From Elusimicrobia bacterium UBA5214 (GTDB taxonomy: Bacteria; Elusimicrobiota; UBA5214), in contig DHVG01000014.1 of NCBI GenBank assembly GCA_002412545.1, positions 1-32,862 of the forward strand: 32,862 nucleotides of DNA, read 5' to 3'. Under the pieces are notes generated by a model. The model worked only from the letters and a program-made list of their open reading frames with translations. It did no database searches and had not been told where the DNA came from. A program made the translations under genes and the position numbers. Positions 7,726 to 15,052 of the stretch are shown piece after piece (the stretch's first letter is position 1; each line of letters starts with the position of its first letter).

Positions 7726-7986
7726 ATGACCACTTTAAAAATACTTTGCGGGATAATTTTCTTTCTTCTTGGATTAGGGTATCTTTATCAACCGAATTTT
7801 ATTTTGCGAATTAATGTATTCTTTCGGAACTATTTATTTAATGACCGTTTTCTTTTAGAAAGAAGAAAATGGGGTATATTTTTTCTTTTACTTTCTGTGA
7901 TTGCTTTCTATATGGGTATAACTGCACTTTTAAGAAATGAAAAAAAACAATTTACGACTTTACCAAAAATTGAACAGAGGAAATAA
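7726..7986 (+). CDS. Small two-helix membrane protein of unknown function
   Basis: 86 residues with two hydrophobic segments (about 4-22 and 49-68) separated by a basic stretch (RNYLFNDRFLLERRK) and ending in a charged tail. It resembles small uncharacterised integral membrane proteins, and I do not recognise a named family. It is 22 bases after argA and 3 bases before the TldE-like gene, so it is probably co-transcribed with both. The upstream spacer holds the short palindrome CAATTT-g-AAATTG. Confidence 0.6.
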   Translation: MTTLKILCGIIFFLLGLGYLYQPNFILRINVFFRNYLFNDRFLLERRKWGIFFLLLSVIAFYMGITALLRNEKKQFTTLPKIEQRK

Positions 7987-7989
7987 AGT

Positions 7990-9327
7990 ATGGAACTGAT
8001 TCCAATTGGTGAAGAATATATTAAGCAGTTGAAAAAAGAAAAATTGGAAGGTGAAATTTTTCTTGCTTCCGGGCAAGGTTTACAATTTAGTTTTTCCGAA
8101 GGTAACTTAGAAGATTTTCGTCTCGCTGAAGAAAGCGGTCTTGGTTTACGGATTCTTACTGAGAAGAAGATTGGTTTTGCTTCGTTGAATAGCATTGTCT
8201 TTAATGATAATTTAATTAAAAAAGCAAAAGATAATGCTTTGAATTCTACCGAAGATAAGTATTATTCCTTACCCGAAGGAATGAAGAATTATCCTAAAGT
8301 TCCTTTCCTAAATTTGAAAGATGGACATCTCCAAGAAATGTCCTTGGAAAAAAAAATACAGAAAGTGCAAGAACAGGAAAAATTAGCTTTGAATCGGGAT
8401 GAACGGATTAAAAAAGTTTTAAGAGCAGGGTATAGTGAGAATTACGGTGCGAATGTTATCCTCAACACTAAAGGGATTAGCGGTGAGTACGAAGGAAGTT
8501 ATTGTTCTTTTGCGCTGACGGTTCTTACGGAAGAAAATAATGAAATCCAAATCGGGATGGAGATGCAAGATTGTCGGTTTTATGAAGATTTGGACTTTGA
8601 AAAAGTTAGCCAGCAAGCAGTAGAGAAAGCGTTAGGTTTATTAGGAAGAAAAAGAATTAAGTCCGGTAGATATACTGCAGTATTTGACCCCTGGGTAAGC
8701 TGTGAATTTCTTGATTTACTTGCCGAAAGTTTTTGTGCCGACAGTGTGCAAAAAGGTAAATCCTATCTTAAAGACAGAATTGGCGAAAAAATTGGGTCAA
8801 GTTTACTTAACCTTGTAGATGATGGACTTTTACCGAAAGGTATTGGTAGTGCACCTTATGATGGTGAAGGTGTACCGACAAAGAAAAAAATACTTACGGA
8901 AAACGGGATACTGGAAAATTTTCTTTATGATACTTATACCGCAACTAAAGAGGGAGTAAAATCTACTGGTAATGCGGGAAGAAATTCATTTGAAAGTATA
9001 CCCGAACCGGATACAACTAATTTCTATTTATTACCGGGAGAAAAAAATAAAGAAAAAATCATTAAAGAAATTGGTAATGGTATCTATATAATAGAAGTAA
9101 TGGGTTTACATACTGCTGACCCGGTAAGTGGTGATTTTTCGGTTGGTATTTCGGGTAGATATATCAAAGATGGTGAATTAAGTTTTCCTCTTCAAGGGAT
9201 GACGATGGCGGGAAATATCTGGCAACTGATGAACTCAATAATTGCGCTTGGTAATGACCTTAAATTTTATGGTAGTATCGGTGCACCGACAATAGTTTTT
9301 TCGGAAGTAACTTTTGGTGGAGAATGA
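7990..9327 (+). CDS. tldE: TldE/PmbA-family protein
   Basis: A 445-residue member of the TldD/PmbA family. In characterised bacteria, TldD and TldE form a heterodimeric protease that trims peptides such as microcin precursors and the CcdA antitoxin. This copy has no HExxxH metal-binding motif, so it corresponds to the non-catalytic TldE partner. Family features include GLGLRILTEKKIGFAS near residues 50-65, the central PYDGEGVPT, and the C-terminal GDFSVGISGRYIKDGE. No TldD gene is present in the window, so a partner must be encoded elsewhere if the dimer forms. The start is 3 bases after the small membrane protein. Confidence 0.85.
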   Translation: MELIPIGEEYIKQLKKEKLEGEIFLASGQGLQFSFSEGNLEDFRLAEESGLGLRILTEKKIGFASLNSIVFNDNLIKKAKDNALNSTEDKYYSLPEGMKNYPKVPFLNLKDGHLQEMSLEKKIQKVQEQEKLALNRDERIKKVLRAGYSENYGANVILNTKGISGEYEGSYCSFALTVLTEENNEIQIGMEMQDCRFYEDLDFEKVSQQAVEKALGLLGRKRIKSGRYTAVFDPWVSCEFLDLLAESFCADSVQKGKSYLKDRIGEKIGSSLLNLVDDGLLPKGIGSAPYDGEGVPTKKKILTENGILENFLYDTYTATKEGVKSTGNAGRNSFESIPEPDTTNFYLLPGEKNKEKIIKEIGNGIYIIEVMGLHTADPVSGDFSVGISGRYIKDGELSFPLQGMTMAGNIWQLMNSIIALGNDLKFYGSIGAPTIVFSEVTFGGE

Positions 9328-9337
9328 TGGGAAAAGA

Positions 9338-9480
9338 GTTTCGGGAACCCTCTCTTCACTCTATAATTTTTTGACAAAAGTCAAGAGACGTCAAAAACTT
9401 TGATGTCGTTTAGAGAGGGACCCCGAAACTTTTATCTTAAGGGTAGTAAGAGGGGACGCTCGGAACTTTGACTTTTTACT
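9338..9480 (+). repeat. Structured dispersed repeat with conserved tail, copy 1
   Basis: An outer imperfect 18-bp stem (9338-9355 with 9412-9429, two mismatches) encloses an inner stem TTTTTGAC / GTCAAAAA (9368-9375 with 9390-9397). A tail at 9459-9480 begins CTCGGAACTT and ends GACTTTTTACT. The same architecture, with a different outer-stem sequence, occurs at 17302-17421. No gene or T-run terminator is evident in this 160-base spacer. Confidence 0.75.
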
Positions 9481-9487
9481 AGAAAAG

Positions 9488-10336
9488 ATGAGAATTACGG
9501 GAATTTTTGGATACCCGATAAAACACAGTTTAAGTCCAGTAATGCATAATGCAGCGTTTGAAATACTGGGGTTAGATTTCATCTATTTACCTTTTGAAGT
9601 TAAGCCAGCAGATTTAGAAATTGCAGTTAAAGCAATAAAAGTTTTGGGTTTTAAAGGGGTAAATGTTACTGTTCCACATAAAGAAAAAGTGGTAAAATAT
9701 TTAGATAAACTTGATTCTTCAGCGAAAGAAGTCGGAGCAGTGAATACGATTAGTAATGAAAACGGTAAACTTATTGGTTATAATACTGATGGGATTGGTT
9801 TTTTGAAAAGTTTAGCCGGGAAGATTAACTTAAAAAATAAGAATGTTCTTCTTCTCGGTTGCGGTGGTGCAGGGAAAGCCATTGCCTGTGCTTTAGCCAA
9901 AAGTAAAGTGGGCAGTTTGACGATAATTGACTCAAACAAAGAAAAAGCCAAAGAAACAAAACTTTTGGTAGAAAAAATGTGTAAAGTATACGGTGTTAGG
10001 TGTAGGGTAGCCATCAGCGATCAGCGATCAGCCATCGGCCATGAAGTTGACTTTTTAATCAATGCTACACCTTTAGGGATGCATCCCGGTGACCTTTTAC
10101 CAATTGGGATTACCAGATATCACTGCGTAGGTGATAGGGGTTCCATTTTTGTCTACGATATAGTTTATAACCGTGAGACTGAACTTTTGCAAGAAGCAAA
10201 AAGAATTGGTGCAAAAACACTTGGTGGTTTAGAGATGTTAATTCATCAAGGTGCGGAAGCATTCCGTATCTGGACCGGTAGAGAAGCACCGATAGGAGTA
10301 ATGCGTAGAGCAATCGCAAAAAAAAATCACAAATGA
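9488..10336 (+). CDS. aroE: Shikimate dehydrogenase
   Basis: Reduces 3-dehydroshikimate to shikimate with NADPH in the chorismate pathway. The substrate-binding motif SLSP is at residues 14-17. VTVPHKE carries the catalytic Lys, GAVNTI and GYNTDGIGF follow, and the nucleotide-binding glycine loop is GCGGAGKAIA. The 282 residues include a stretch (about 165-185, reading RVAISDQRSAIGH) encoded by two adjoining 7-base tandem tracts. It lies before the conserved INATPLGM segment, where a surface loop is expected. The gene is followed after 80 bases of ATTCGTG repeat by aroC, so the two pathway genes are probably one unit. Confidence 0.93.
   Translation: MRITGIFGYPIKHSLSPVMHNAAFEILGLDFIYLPFEVKPADLEIAVKAIKVLGFKGVNVTVPHKEKVVKYLDKLDSSAKEVGAVNTISNENGKLIGYNTDGIGFLKSLAGKINLKNKNVLLLGCGGAGKAIACALAKSKVGSLTIIDSNKEKAKETKLLVEKMCKVYGVRCRVAISDQRSAIGHEVDFLINATPLGMHPGDLLPIGITRYHCVGDRGSIFVYDIVYNRETELLQEAKRIGAKTLGGLEMLIHQGAEAFRIWTGREAPIGVMRRAIAKKNHK
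9980..10041 (+). repeat. Two adjoining 7-base tandem tracts inside aroE
   Basis: Four heptads of TGTAAGG type (9980-10007, unit 2 divergent) run directly into five heptads of TCAGCGA/TCAGCCA type (10007-10041). The first type is the unit also seen in mnmG, and the second shares AGCCATCAG with the korA tract. The whole stretch is translated in frame. Confidence 0.8.
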
Positions 10337-10399
10337 ACACGAATAAAATCAAAATTCGTTATTCGTGAAAATTCGTGCAGTTAATTCGTGTGTATTCGT
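10337..10399. repeat. ATTCGTG palindromic repeat cluster between aroE and aroC
   Basis: One CACGAAT followed by five ATTCGT(G) copies in inverse orientation. It shares the exact 18-base block ATTCGTGCAGTTAATTCG (10370-10387) with the korB-korC spacer. It fills almost the entire gap between the two shikimate-pathway genes. Confidence 0.8.
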
Positions 10400-10416
10400 G
10401 TGGAAAGAGGTAAAAA

Positions 10417-11604
10417 ATGTTACGTTACTACACGGCTGGTGAGTCACATGGTAAATGTTTAATTGCCATTTTAGAAGGTATCCCGGCAGGGTTGAGATTA
10501 TCCAAAGAAGAGATAAACAAAGAATTAGCCCGTCGGCAAGGTGCTCACCTCACTGGTGCATACCAAGGTTATGCCGGTCGTGGTGAGAGGATGAAAAGAA
10601 TTGAAAAAGATAAAGTAGAAATTCTTGCTGGTATCCGCAAGTCGGTGCTGACCGACCGCAAAGGTGAGACGATTGGTTCGCCGATATGTTTAATGATTAA
10701 AAATAAGGATTGGTCAATTGATAACCAACCGTTACGGACTCGTCCCCGTCCTGGACATGCGGATTTAGCGGGAATATTGAAGTATGGGCGAGAAGATATT
10801 AGCGATATTTTAGAACGTGCCTCAGCACGAGAAACTGCCGCCCGGGTTGCCTTAGGTGCGGTAGCAAAGAAATTACTTCAAGAATTTGCAATAAAAATTG
10901 TTAGTTTTACCGAAGAGATTGGTGGCATAAGGATAAGTGAAGAATTTTCTTCTTTCCAAAAATTTCCTTTGCAGAAAATTTTATCTTTAAGTGAATCTTC
11001 ACCGGTACGCACGATTAATAAAACAAAAGAGAAACTGATGCTTGAGAAAATAAAAGAGGCAGAAAAAAAAGGTGATACGCTAGGCGGAATTTTTGTCGTC
11101 ATTGTTGATGGTTTACCAGTAGGATTGGGTAGTTATACCCAATGGGACTTAAGACTTGATGGATGTTTAGCACAAGGGTTAATGTCCATTCCGGGAGTGA
11201 AAGGTGTAGAGATTGGTGCTGGTTTCACTTTAAGCAAAAAGTTAGGTTCCGAGGTGCATGATGAAATTTTTTATGATGTGAAAAAAGGTTTTTATCGGGG
11301 AACAAACAATGCTGGTGGCTTAGAAGGTGGGATTACTAACGGTGAAAGGATAATTTTGCGGGCGGTAATGAAACCGATTTCTTCACTGAAGAAACCGTTA
11401 CATTCGGTAGATATAAAAACGAAAAAGGCGACTTTTGCGGAAATAATTCGTGGTGATATTTGTGTAGTTCCCGTAGCCGGAATAGTTGCAGAAGCGATGG
11501 TTGCTTTAGAAATTGCTAAGGCAATGAAAGAAAAGTTTGCTGGTGATTCTCTCCAAGAAATGAAGAGAAATTATTTAGGATACTTATCTTATCTTAAGAG
11601 GTAG
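10417..11604 (+). CDS. aroC: Chorismate synthase
   Basis: Converts 5-enolpyruvylshikimate-3-phosphate to chorismate using reduced FMN, the last common step to aromatic compounds. Signatures visible are GESHG near the N-terminus, RPGHAD, and RASARETAARVALGAV. At 395 residues it is a long-type enzyme. The segment between GIR and GETIGSPI contains about eight extra residues (KSVLTDRK) relative to the usual GIRHGxTxGSPI. They are encoded by the palindrome GTCGGT-gctg-ACCGAC (10641-10656). The ATG at 10417 is preceded by AAAGAGG. It follows aroE and precedes an HD-GYP gene by 10 bases. Confidence 0.95.
   Translation: MLRYYTAGESHGKCLIAILEGIPAGLRLSKEEINKELARRQGAHLTGAYQGYAGRGERMKRIEKDKVEILAGIRKSVLTDRKGETIGSPICLMIKNKDWSIDNQPLRTRPRPGHADLAGILKYGREDISDILERASARETAARVALGAVAKKLLQEFAIKIVSFTEEIGGIRISEEFSSFQKFPLQKILSLSESSPVRTINKTKEKLMLEKIKEAEKKGDTLGGIFVVIVDGLPVGLGSYTQWDLRLDGCLAQGLMSIPGVKGVEIGAGFTLSKKLGSEVHDEIFYDVKKGFYRGTNNAGGLEGGITNGERIILRAVMKPISSLKKPLHSVDIKTKKATFAEIIRGDICVVPVAGIVAEAMVALEIAKAMKEKFAGDSLQEMKRNYLGYLSYLKR
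10641..10656. repeat. In-frame palindrome inside aroC
   Basis: GTCGGT and ACCGAC pair around a 4-base loop. It sits exactly where AroC gains extra residues in the conserved GIR...GSPI region. A related word pair GGTCG / CGACC occurs in the korC-argA spacer at 7222-7235. Confidence 0.55.
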
Positions 11605-11614
11605 ATATCTTAGA

Positions 11615-12832
11615 ATGAACATTTTACTTCTGGTAGTTGTCGTTATTCTTTTAGGTTACATTTTTTATTTACGTTTCTGTGAAAAAAGACAACGAATCAC
11701 TGGAGAGAAATATCTTTCTCAGATGGAACAACGCCAGGAACAGGTTCTCTCTTTAGAGAAACTTATTTCTTTCTTAATCGAAATACAGGAGTTGGGAATA
11801 AATACTACTCCTTTAGAAAATCAACAGGAAATATACCAAAAAATTTTGAATCTTGCGGCACGTTTAGTGAACAGCGACAAAGGCACTTTACTTATTTTTG
11901 ATGAAGAAACTAACGAGATGAAATTGGTCGCCAGAATTGGTATGAATTTACCTCAAGAATTTGCTAATCATCGGGAAGGACATCTTTTAAGAGAAGGTTT
12001 TGCCGGAAAAATCCTTCAGGAAGGGAAAGCAATTTTTGTCGAAGATAAAGAAAAGGAAACACGGTTCTTAAACCCGGAAGAAAAAAAATATTATCCACAT
12101 CGTTTTGGCACTCTACCATTGAAAGCAAAAAGAGGAATAACTGGTGTAATGAATATTTCTTTAGAAAATGAACCTTTCCCGGGACAAAAACTTAGTCTCT
12201 TGAATATTCTGGCTAATCAGGCAGCAATCACTTTAGAAAATGTAGAACTTTACCAGAATTTACAAATTTTTTATTTTGAGACCGTGCAGACACTCTCCCG
12301 GGCAATTGATGCTAAGGATGCTTATACTTGGGAACATGCTGACCGTTCACGAAGGTATGCCCGGGCGATTGCTCAGGAGATGAATTTACCGGAAATTATG
12401 GGAAGAAATATTGAATATGCCGCACTTCTTCATGATGTTGGTAAAATTGGTATTGAAGAATCCATCCTCGGTAAACCCGGAGCATTAACTTCGGAAGAAA
12501 AAGAATCAGTAAGAAAACATCCTTCAATTGGTAAAAAACTGCTTGCTCCCATCAGTCTGCTTGCCCCGGTTGTACCGATGATTTTATATCACCACGAATG
12601 GTTCAACGGTCAGGGATACCTTGAAGGATTGAAAGGTGAAGATATACCGATTGGGGCAAGGATTGTTGCGCTGATTGATGCTTGGGATGCGATGACTTCT
12701 GACCGTCCTTATCGGAAAGCGATGCCGAAAGAGAAGGCAATGGAAGAAATAAAAAAATCTTCGGGAACACAGTTTGACCCGCAGGTTGTTGCTGCCTTTT
12801 TAAGAATTTTAGAGAAAGAAAATGCCTTTTAA
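11615..12832 (+). CDS. GAF and HD-GYP domain protein, probable cyclic-di-GMP phosphodiesterase
   Basis: A 405-residue protein with one N-terminal transmembrane helix (about 2-19), a coiled linker, a GAF sensor domain (about 60-215) and an HD-GYP domain (about 222-395). Metal ligands include H273-D274 in LLHDVGKIGI and H326-H327-E328. The signature GYP reads G334-Y335-L336, so the proline is replaced by leucine. HD-GYP proteins hydrolyse cyclic-di-GMP or act as response modules, and the metal site looks intact here. Two diguanylate cyclases lie 7-10 kb upstream. The 3' end overlaps rsmI by 11 bases. Confidence 0.85.
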   Translation: MNILLLVVVVILLGYIFYLRFCEKRQRITGEKYLSQMEQRQEQVLSLEKLISFLIEIQELGINTTPLENQQEIYQKILNLAARLVNSDKGTLLIFDEETNEMKLVARIGMNLPQEFANHREGHLLREGFAGKILQEGKAIFVEDKEKETRFLNPEEKKYYPHRFGTLPLKAKRGITGVMNISLENEPFPGQKLSLLNILANQAAITLENVELYQNLQIFYFETVQTLSRAIDAKDAYTWEHADRSRRYARAIAQEMNLPEIMGRNIEYAALLHDVGKIGIEESILGKPGALTSEEKESVRKHPSIGKKLLAPISLLAPVVPMILYHHEWFNGQGYLEGLKGEDIPIGARIVALIDAWDAMTSDRPYRKAMPKEKAMEEIKKSSGTQFDPQVVAAFLRILEKENAF

Positions 12833-13541
12833 CCCTGAACTTGCTGAAGGGAAAGGAACACTCTACATTGTTTCCACACCGATTGGTAATTTAGAAGATA
12901 TTACTCTCCGTGCTTTAAGAATCCTTAAAGAAGTGGATTTAATCGCCTGTGAAGATACACGGGTAACCCGTAAACTTCTTACCCATTACCAAATTTCTAA
13001 ACCTTTAGTCAGTTATTTCCAGCAAAATCAACTTTTCCGTATTCCTTATCTGATTGGAAAATTAAAAGAAGGAAGAAATCTCGCGCTCGTCTCCGATGCG
13101 GGCACACCGGGTATCTCTGACCCCGGTTTTTTTTTAATTCAGGAAGCAATAAAACAAGGGATTGGCATTGTTCCGGTGCCCGGTGCCTCAGCAGTAATTA
13201 CCGCTTTAGTTGTTTCCGGACTTCCTTCTGACGATTTTATTTTTATCGGTTTTTTACCACGAAAAAAAGGTAAAATTAGTAAAGAATTACTCAAATTAAG
13301 CGAACTGAAGAAGACCATCGTCTTCTACGAATCACCTTACCGGATAAAGAAAACATTAGAAATAATTAAGGAGATTCTACCCGAAGCGAAAGTGTCATTG
13401 GCACGCGAACTGACCAAAAAATTTGAAGAAGTTCTACGTGGCAGTCCAGAAGATTTGCTTAACCAAATTACTAATAGAGAACTCAAAGGCGAAATTATTG
13501 TTGTTCTTTATCCGAAATCAGTTCCCGAATTTAAAGGATAA
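12822..13541 (+). CDS. rsmI: 16S rRNA (cytidine-2'-O)-methyltransferase RsmI
   Basis: SAM-dependent tetrapyrrole-methylase-fold enzyme that 2'-O-methylates C1402 of 16S rRNA. The sequence LYIVSTPIGNLEDITLRAL, then ACEDTRVTRKLL, SDAGTPGISDPG and VPVPGASAVITAL are diagnostic. Its 239 residues fit the compact family core. The extra N-terminal residues MPFNPELAEGKG are encoded by a sequence resembling a dispersed word (CCTGAACTTGCTGAAGGG) and may be repeat-derived. The start overlaps the upstream HD-GYP gene by 11 bases, and the stop is 3 bases before the Nudix gene. Confidence 0.94.
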   Translation: MPFNPELAEGKGTLYIVSTPIGNLEDITLRALRILKEVDLIACEDTRVTRKLLTHYQISKPLVSYFQQNQLFRIPYLIGKLKEGRNLALVSDAGTPGISDPGFFLIQEAIKQGIGIVPVPGASAVITALVVSGLPSDDFIFIGFLPRKKGKISKELLKLSELKKTIVFYESPYRIKKTLEIIKEILPEAKVSLARELTKKFEEVLRGSPEDLLNQITNRELKGEIIVVLYPKSVPEFKG

Positions 13542-13544
13542 AAG

Positions 13545-13940
13545 ATGGTTTATGAATTTTCGGCTGGCGGATTAGTCATTGATAATGGTAAAGTGTTAAT
13601 CATCAAAACTAAAAATTTGAAAGGAGATATTGTGCATACATTTCCGAAAGGAAAAATTGCTCAAGGAGAAAAACCGGAAGATGCGGCGTTAAGGGAAGTT
13701 CAGGAGGAGACCGGCTATCAGTGTGAAATTATTAAAAGAATTGATAAAGTTGAATATTTTTATAAGCGTGAGGGACAATTGATAAAAAAAGCGGTCTATT
13801 GGTTTTTAATGAAACCGCTGGAAGGAACCGGTGAACATGATAAAGAAATTTTAGATGTATTTTGGAGGGAAACAAATGAAGCGGAGGGAATCCTCACTTA
13901 TAAATCTGACGGGGAGATGTTAAAAAAATGGCTAAAGTAA
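13545..13940 (+). CDS. Nudix hydrolase
   Basis: A 131-residue Nudix-fold protein that would cleave a nucleoside diphosphate linked to another moiety; the substrate is not determined. The Nudix box is complete: G at the start of GKIAQGEKPEDAAL is followed by REVQEETGY, supplying the Mg-binding glutamates. The short size and the HTFPKGK segment resemble diadenosine polyphosphate hydrolase-like members. It sits between rsmI (3-base gap) and argC (13-base overlap) in what looks like one transcript. Confidence 0.85.
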   Translation: MVYEFSAGGLVIDNGKVLIIKTKNLKGDIVHTFPKGKIAQGEKPEDAALREVQEETGYQCEIIKRIDKVEYFYKREGQLIKKAVYWFLMKPLEGTGEHDKEILDVFWRETNEAEGILTYKSDGEMLKKWLK

Positions 13941-15052
13941 ATGTAGGAATAATTGGGGTTACCGGGTACGCAGGGGAAGAATTGCTCAAAATTCTATCAA
14001 AACATCCGGGAGTAAAAATTACTTATCTTTCGGCGAAATTGGATAAGTATCCACAAAAGATAAGTGATTTTTTCGCCGACATCAGAGAAGAGATAGAAAT
14101 TGAAGAATTAAACTTAGAGAAAGCAAAAAATGTCTGTGATTTGGTTTTTCTTGCTTTACCGCATGGGGTATCTTTGGAGATTGTATCTGCACTCTATAAT
14201 TCCGGGAAAAAGGTTATTGATTTGTCTGCTGATTACCGTCTGAATAATCCCAAAGTTTATGAAAAATGGTATCAGAAAAAACATACTCATTTGGATTTAT
14301 TGAAAAAGGCGGTTTACGGTCTCCCGGAACTCTACCGCAAAGAGCTAAAAGCTAAGAGCCAAGAGCAAAACAAGAGTTGTTTGATTGCTAATCCGGGTTG
14401 TTATCCGACCGGTGCAATTTTAGCCTGTGCCCCGGCATTGAAAGAAAATCTGGTTGAACCAGAATCAATTATTATTGATTCAAAAAGCGGTATTTCCGGT
14501 GGGGGCAGAGAATTTGTCCAAATCTATTATCCCGAGAATAAAAATAATTTTAAAGCCTATAATATTACAGTTCATCGGCACCAGCCGGAGATTGAACAGG
14601 AATTGAGTAAACTTCAGCGAAGAGCGAAGAGCCCCGCTTCTCCGAAGGAGTCCGATACTCGGCCTCTTCGGAGTCATCGGACTGGCGGGGTAAACTCCGA
14701 GCGAGGAGTGAAAGTAACTTTTGTGCCGCATCTACTTCCAGTTGAACGAGGGATACTTTCTACAATTTATTTGACTTTAAAGAAAAAGATTAGCGAGAAA
14801 AAAATTCGTTCTCTTTACTCGGAATTTTATCTGGATGAACCTTTCGTCCGGGTTCTTACGGAAGGTAAATTTACCGAACTGAAAAATGTAGTAAGAACGA
14901 ATTACTGCGAAATTAATTTCAAACTGGATGAGGTGGCAGGTCGGCTGGTGGTCATTTCGGCAATTGATAATTTGGTCAAAGGTGCTGCCGGACAGGCAGT
15001 GCAGAATATGAATTTAATTTGTGGCTACGATGAAAAAACAGGCCTCATATAA
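13928..15052 (+). CDS. argC: N-acetyl-gamma-glutamyl-phosphate reductase
   Basis: NADPH-dependent reductase making N-acetylglutamate semialdehyde in arginine synthesis. The Rossmann motif GVTGYAGEEL is at the N-terminus, LALPHG and DLSADYR follow, and the catalytic cysteine lies in NPGCYPTGA. KSGISGGGR and HRHQPEIEQEL are also conserved. At 374 residues it exceeds the usual 340-350. Two repeat-derived inserts account for this: a 7-base tract (14341-14368) reading KELKAKSQEQNK just before the catalytic Cys motif, and a palindrome (14616-14690) encoding about 30 Ser/Pro/Arg-rich residues after the HRHQPE motif. It overlaps the Nudix gene by 13 bases and argJ by about 23-32. Confidence 0.94.
   Translation: MAKVNVGIIGVTGYAGEELLKILSKHPGVKITYLSAKLDKYPQKISDFFADIREEIEIEELNLEKAKNVCDLVFLALPHGVSLEIVSALYNSGKKVIDLSADYRLNNPKVYEKWYQKKHTHLDLLKKAVYGLPELYRKELKAKSQEQNKSCLIANPGCYPTGAILACAPALKENLVEPESIIIDSKSGISGGGREFVQIYYPENKNNFKAYNITVHRHQPEIEQELSKLQRRAKSPASPKESDTRPLRSHRTGGVNSERGVKVTFVPHLLPVERGILSTIYLTLKKKISEKKIRSLYSEFYLDEPFVRVLTEGKFTELKNVVRTNYCEINFKLDEVAGRLVVISAIDNLVKGAAGQAVQNMNLICGYDEKTGLI
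14341..14368 (+). repeat. 7-base tandem tract in argC, four units
   Basis: Four heptads in perfect register, consensus AGAGCTA, with CTA/CTA/CCA/CAA unit endings. The coding strand of hisS carries an almost identical tract (24934-24968) with the same order of unit variants and the same reading frame. Confidence 0.85.
14616..14690. repeat. Large in-frame palindromic element in argC
   Basis: Two exact AGCGAAG heptads (14616-14629) lead into a palindrome closed by CCCCGC / GCGGGG (14632-14637 with 14685-14690). Inside it are AGTCCGAT / ATCGGACT (14649-14656 with 14676-14683) and the alternative stem CTCCGAAG / CTTCGGAG (14640-14647 with 14666-14673). The reading frame stays open through it. Confidence 0.75.

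Noticed and set aside
9980..10041. CRISPR array reading of the short repeats
   Set aside because: Units are 7-9 bases without spacers and no cas gene is present.
12106..12120. TGGCAC word in the HD-GYP gene as a sigma-54 promoter
   Set aside because: The -12 GC is not at the required spacing and the site is inside a coding region.
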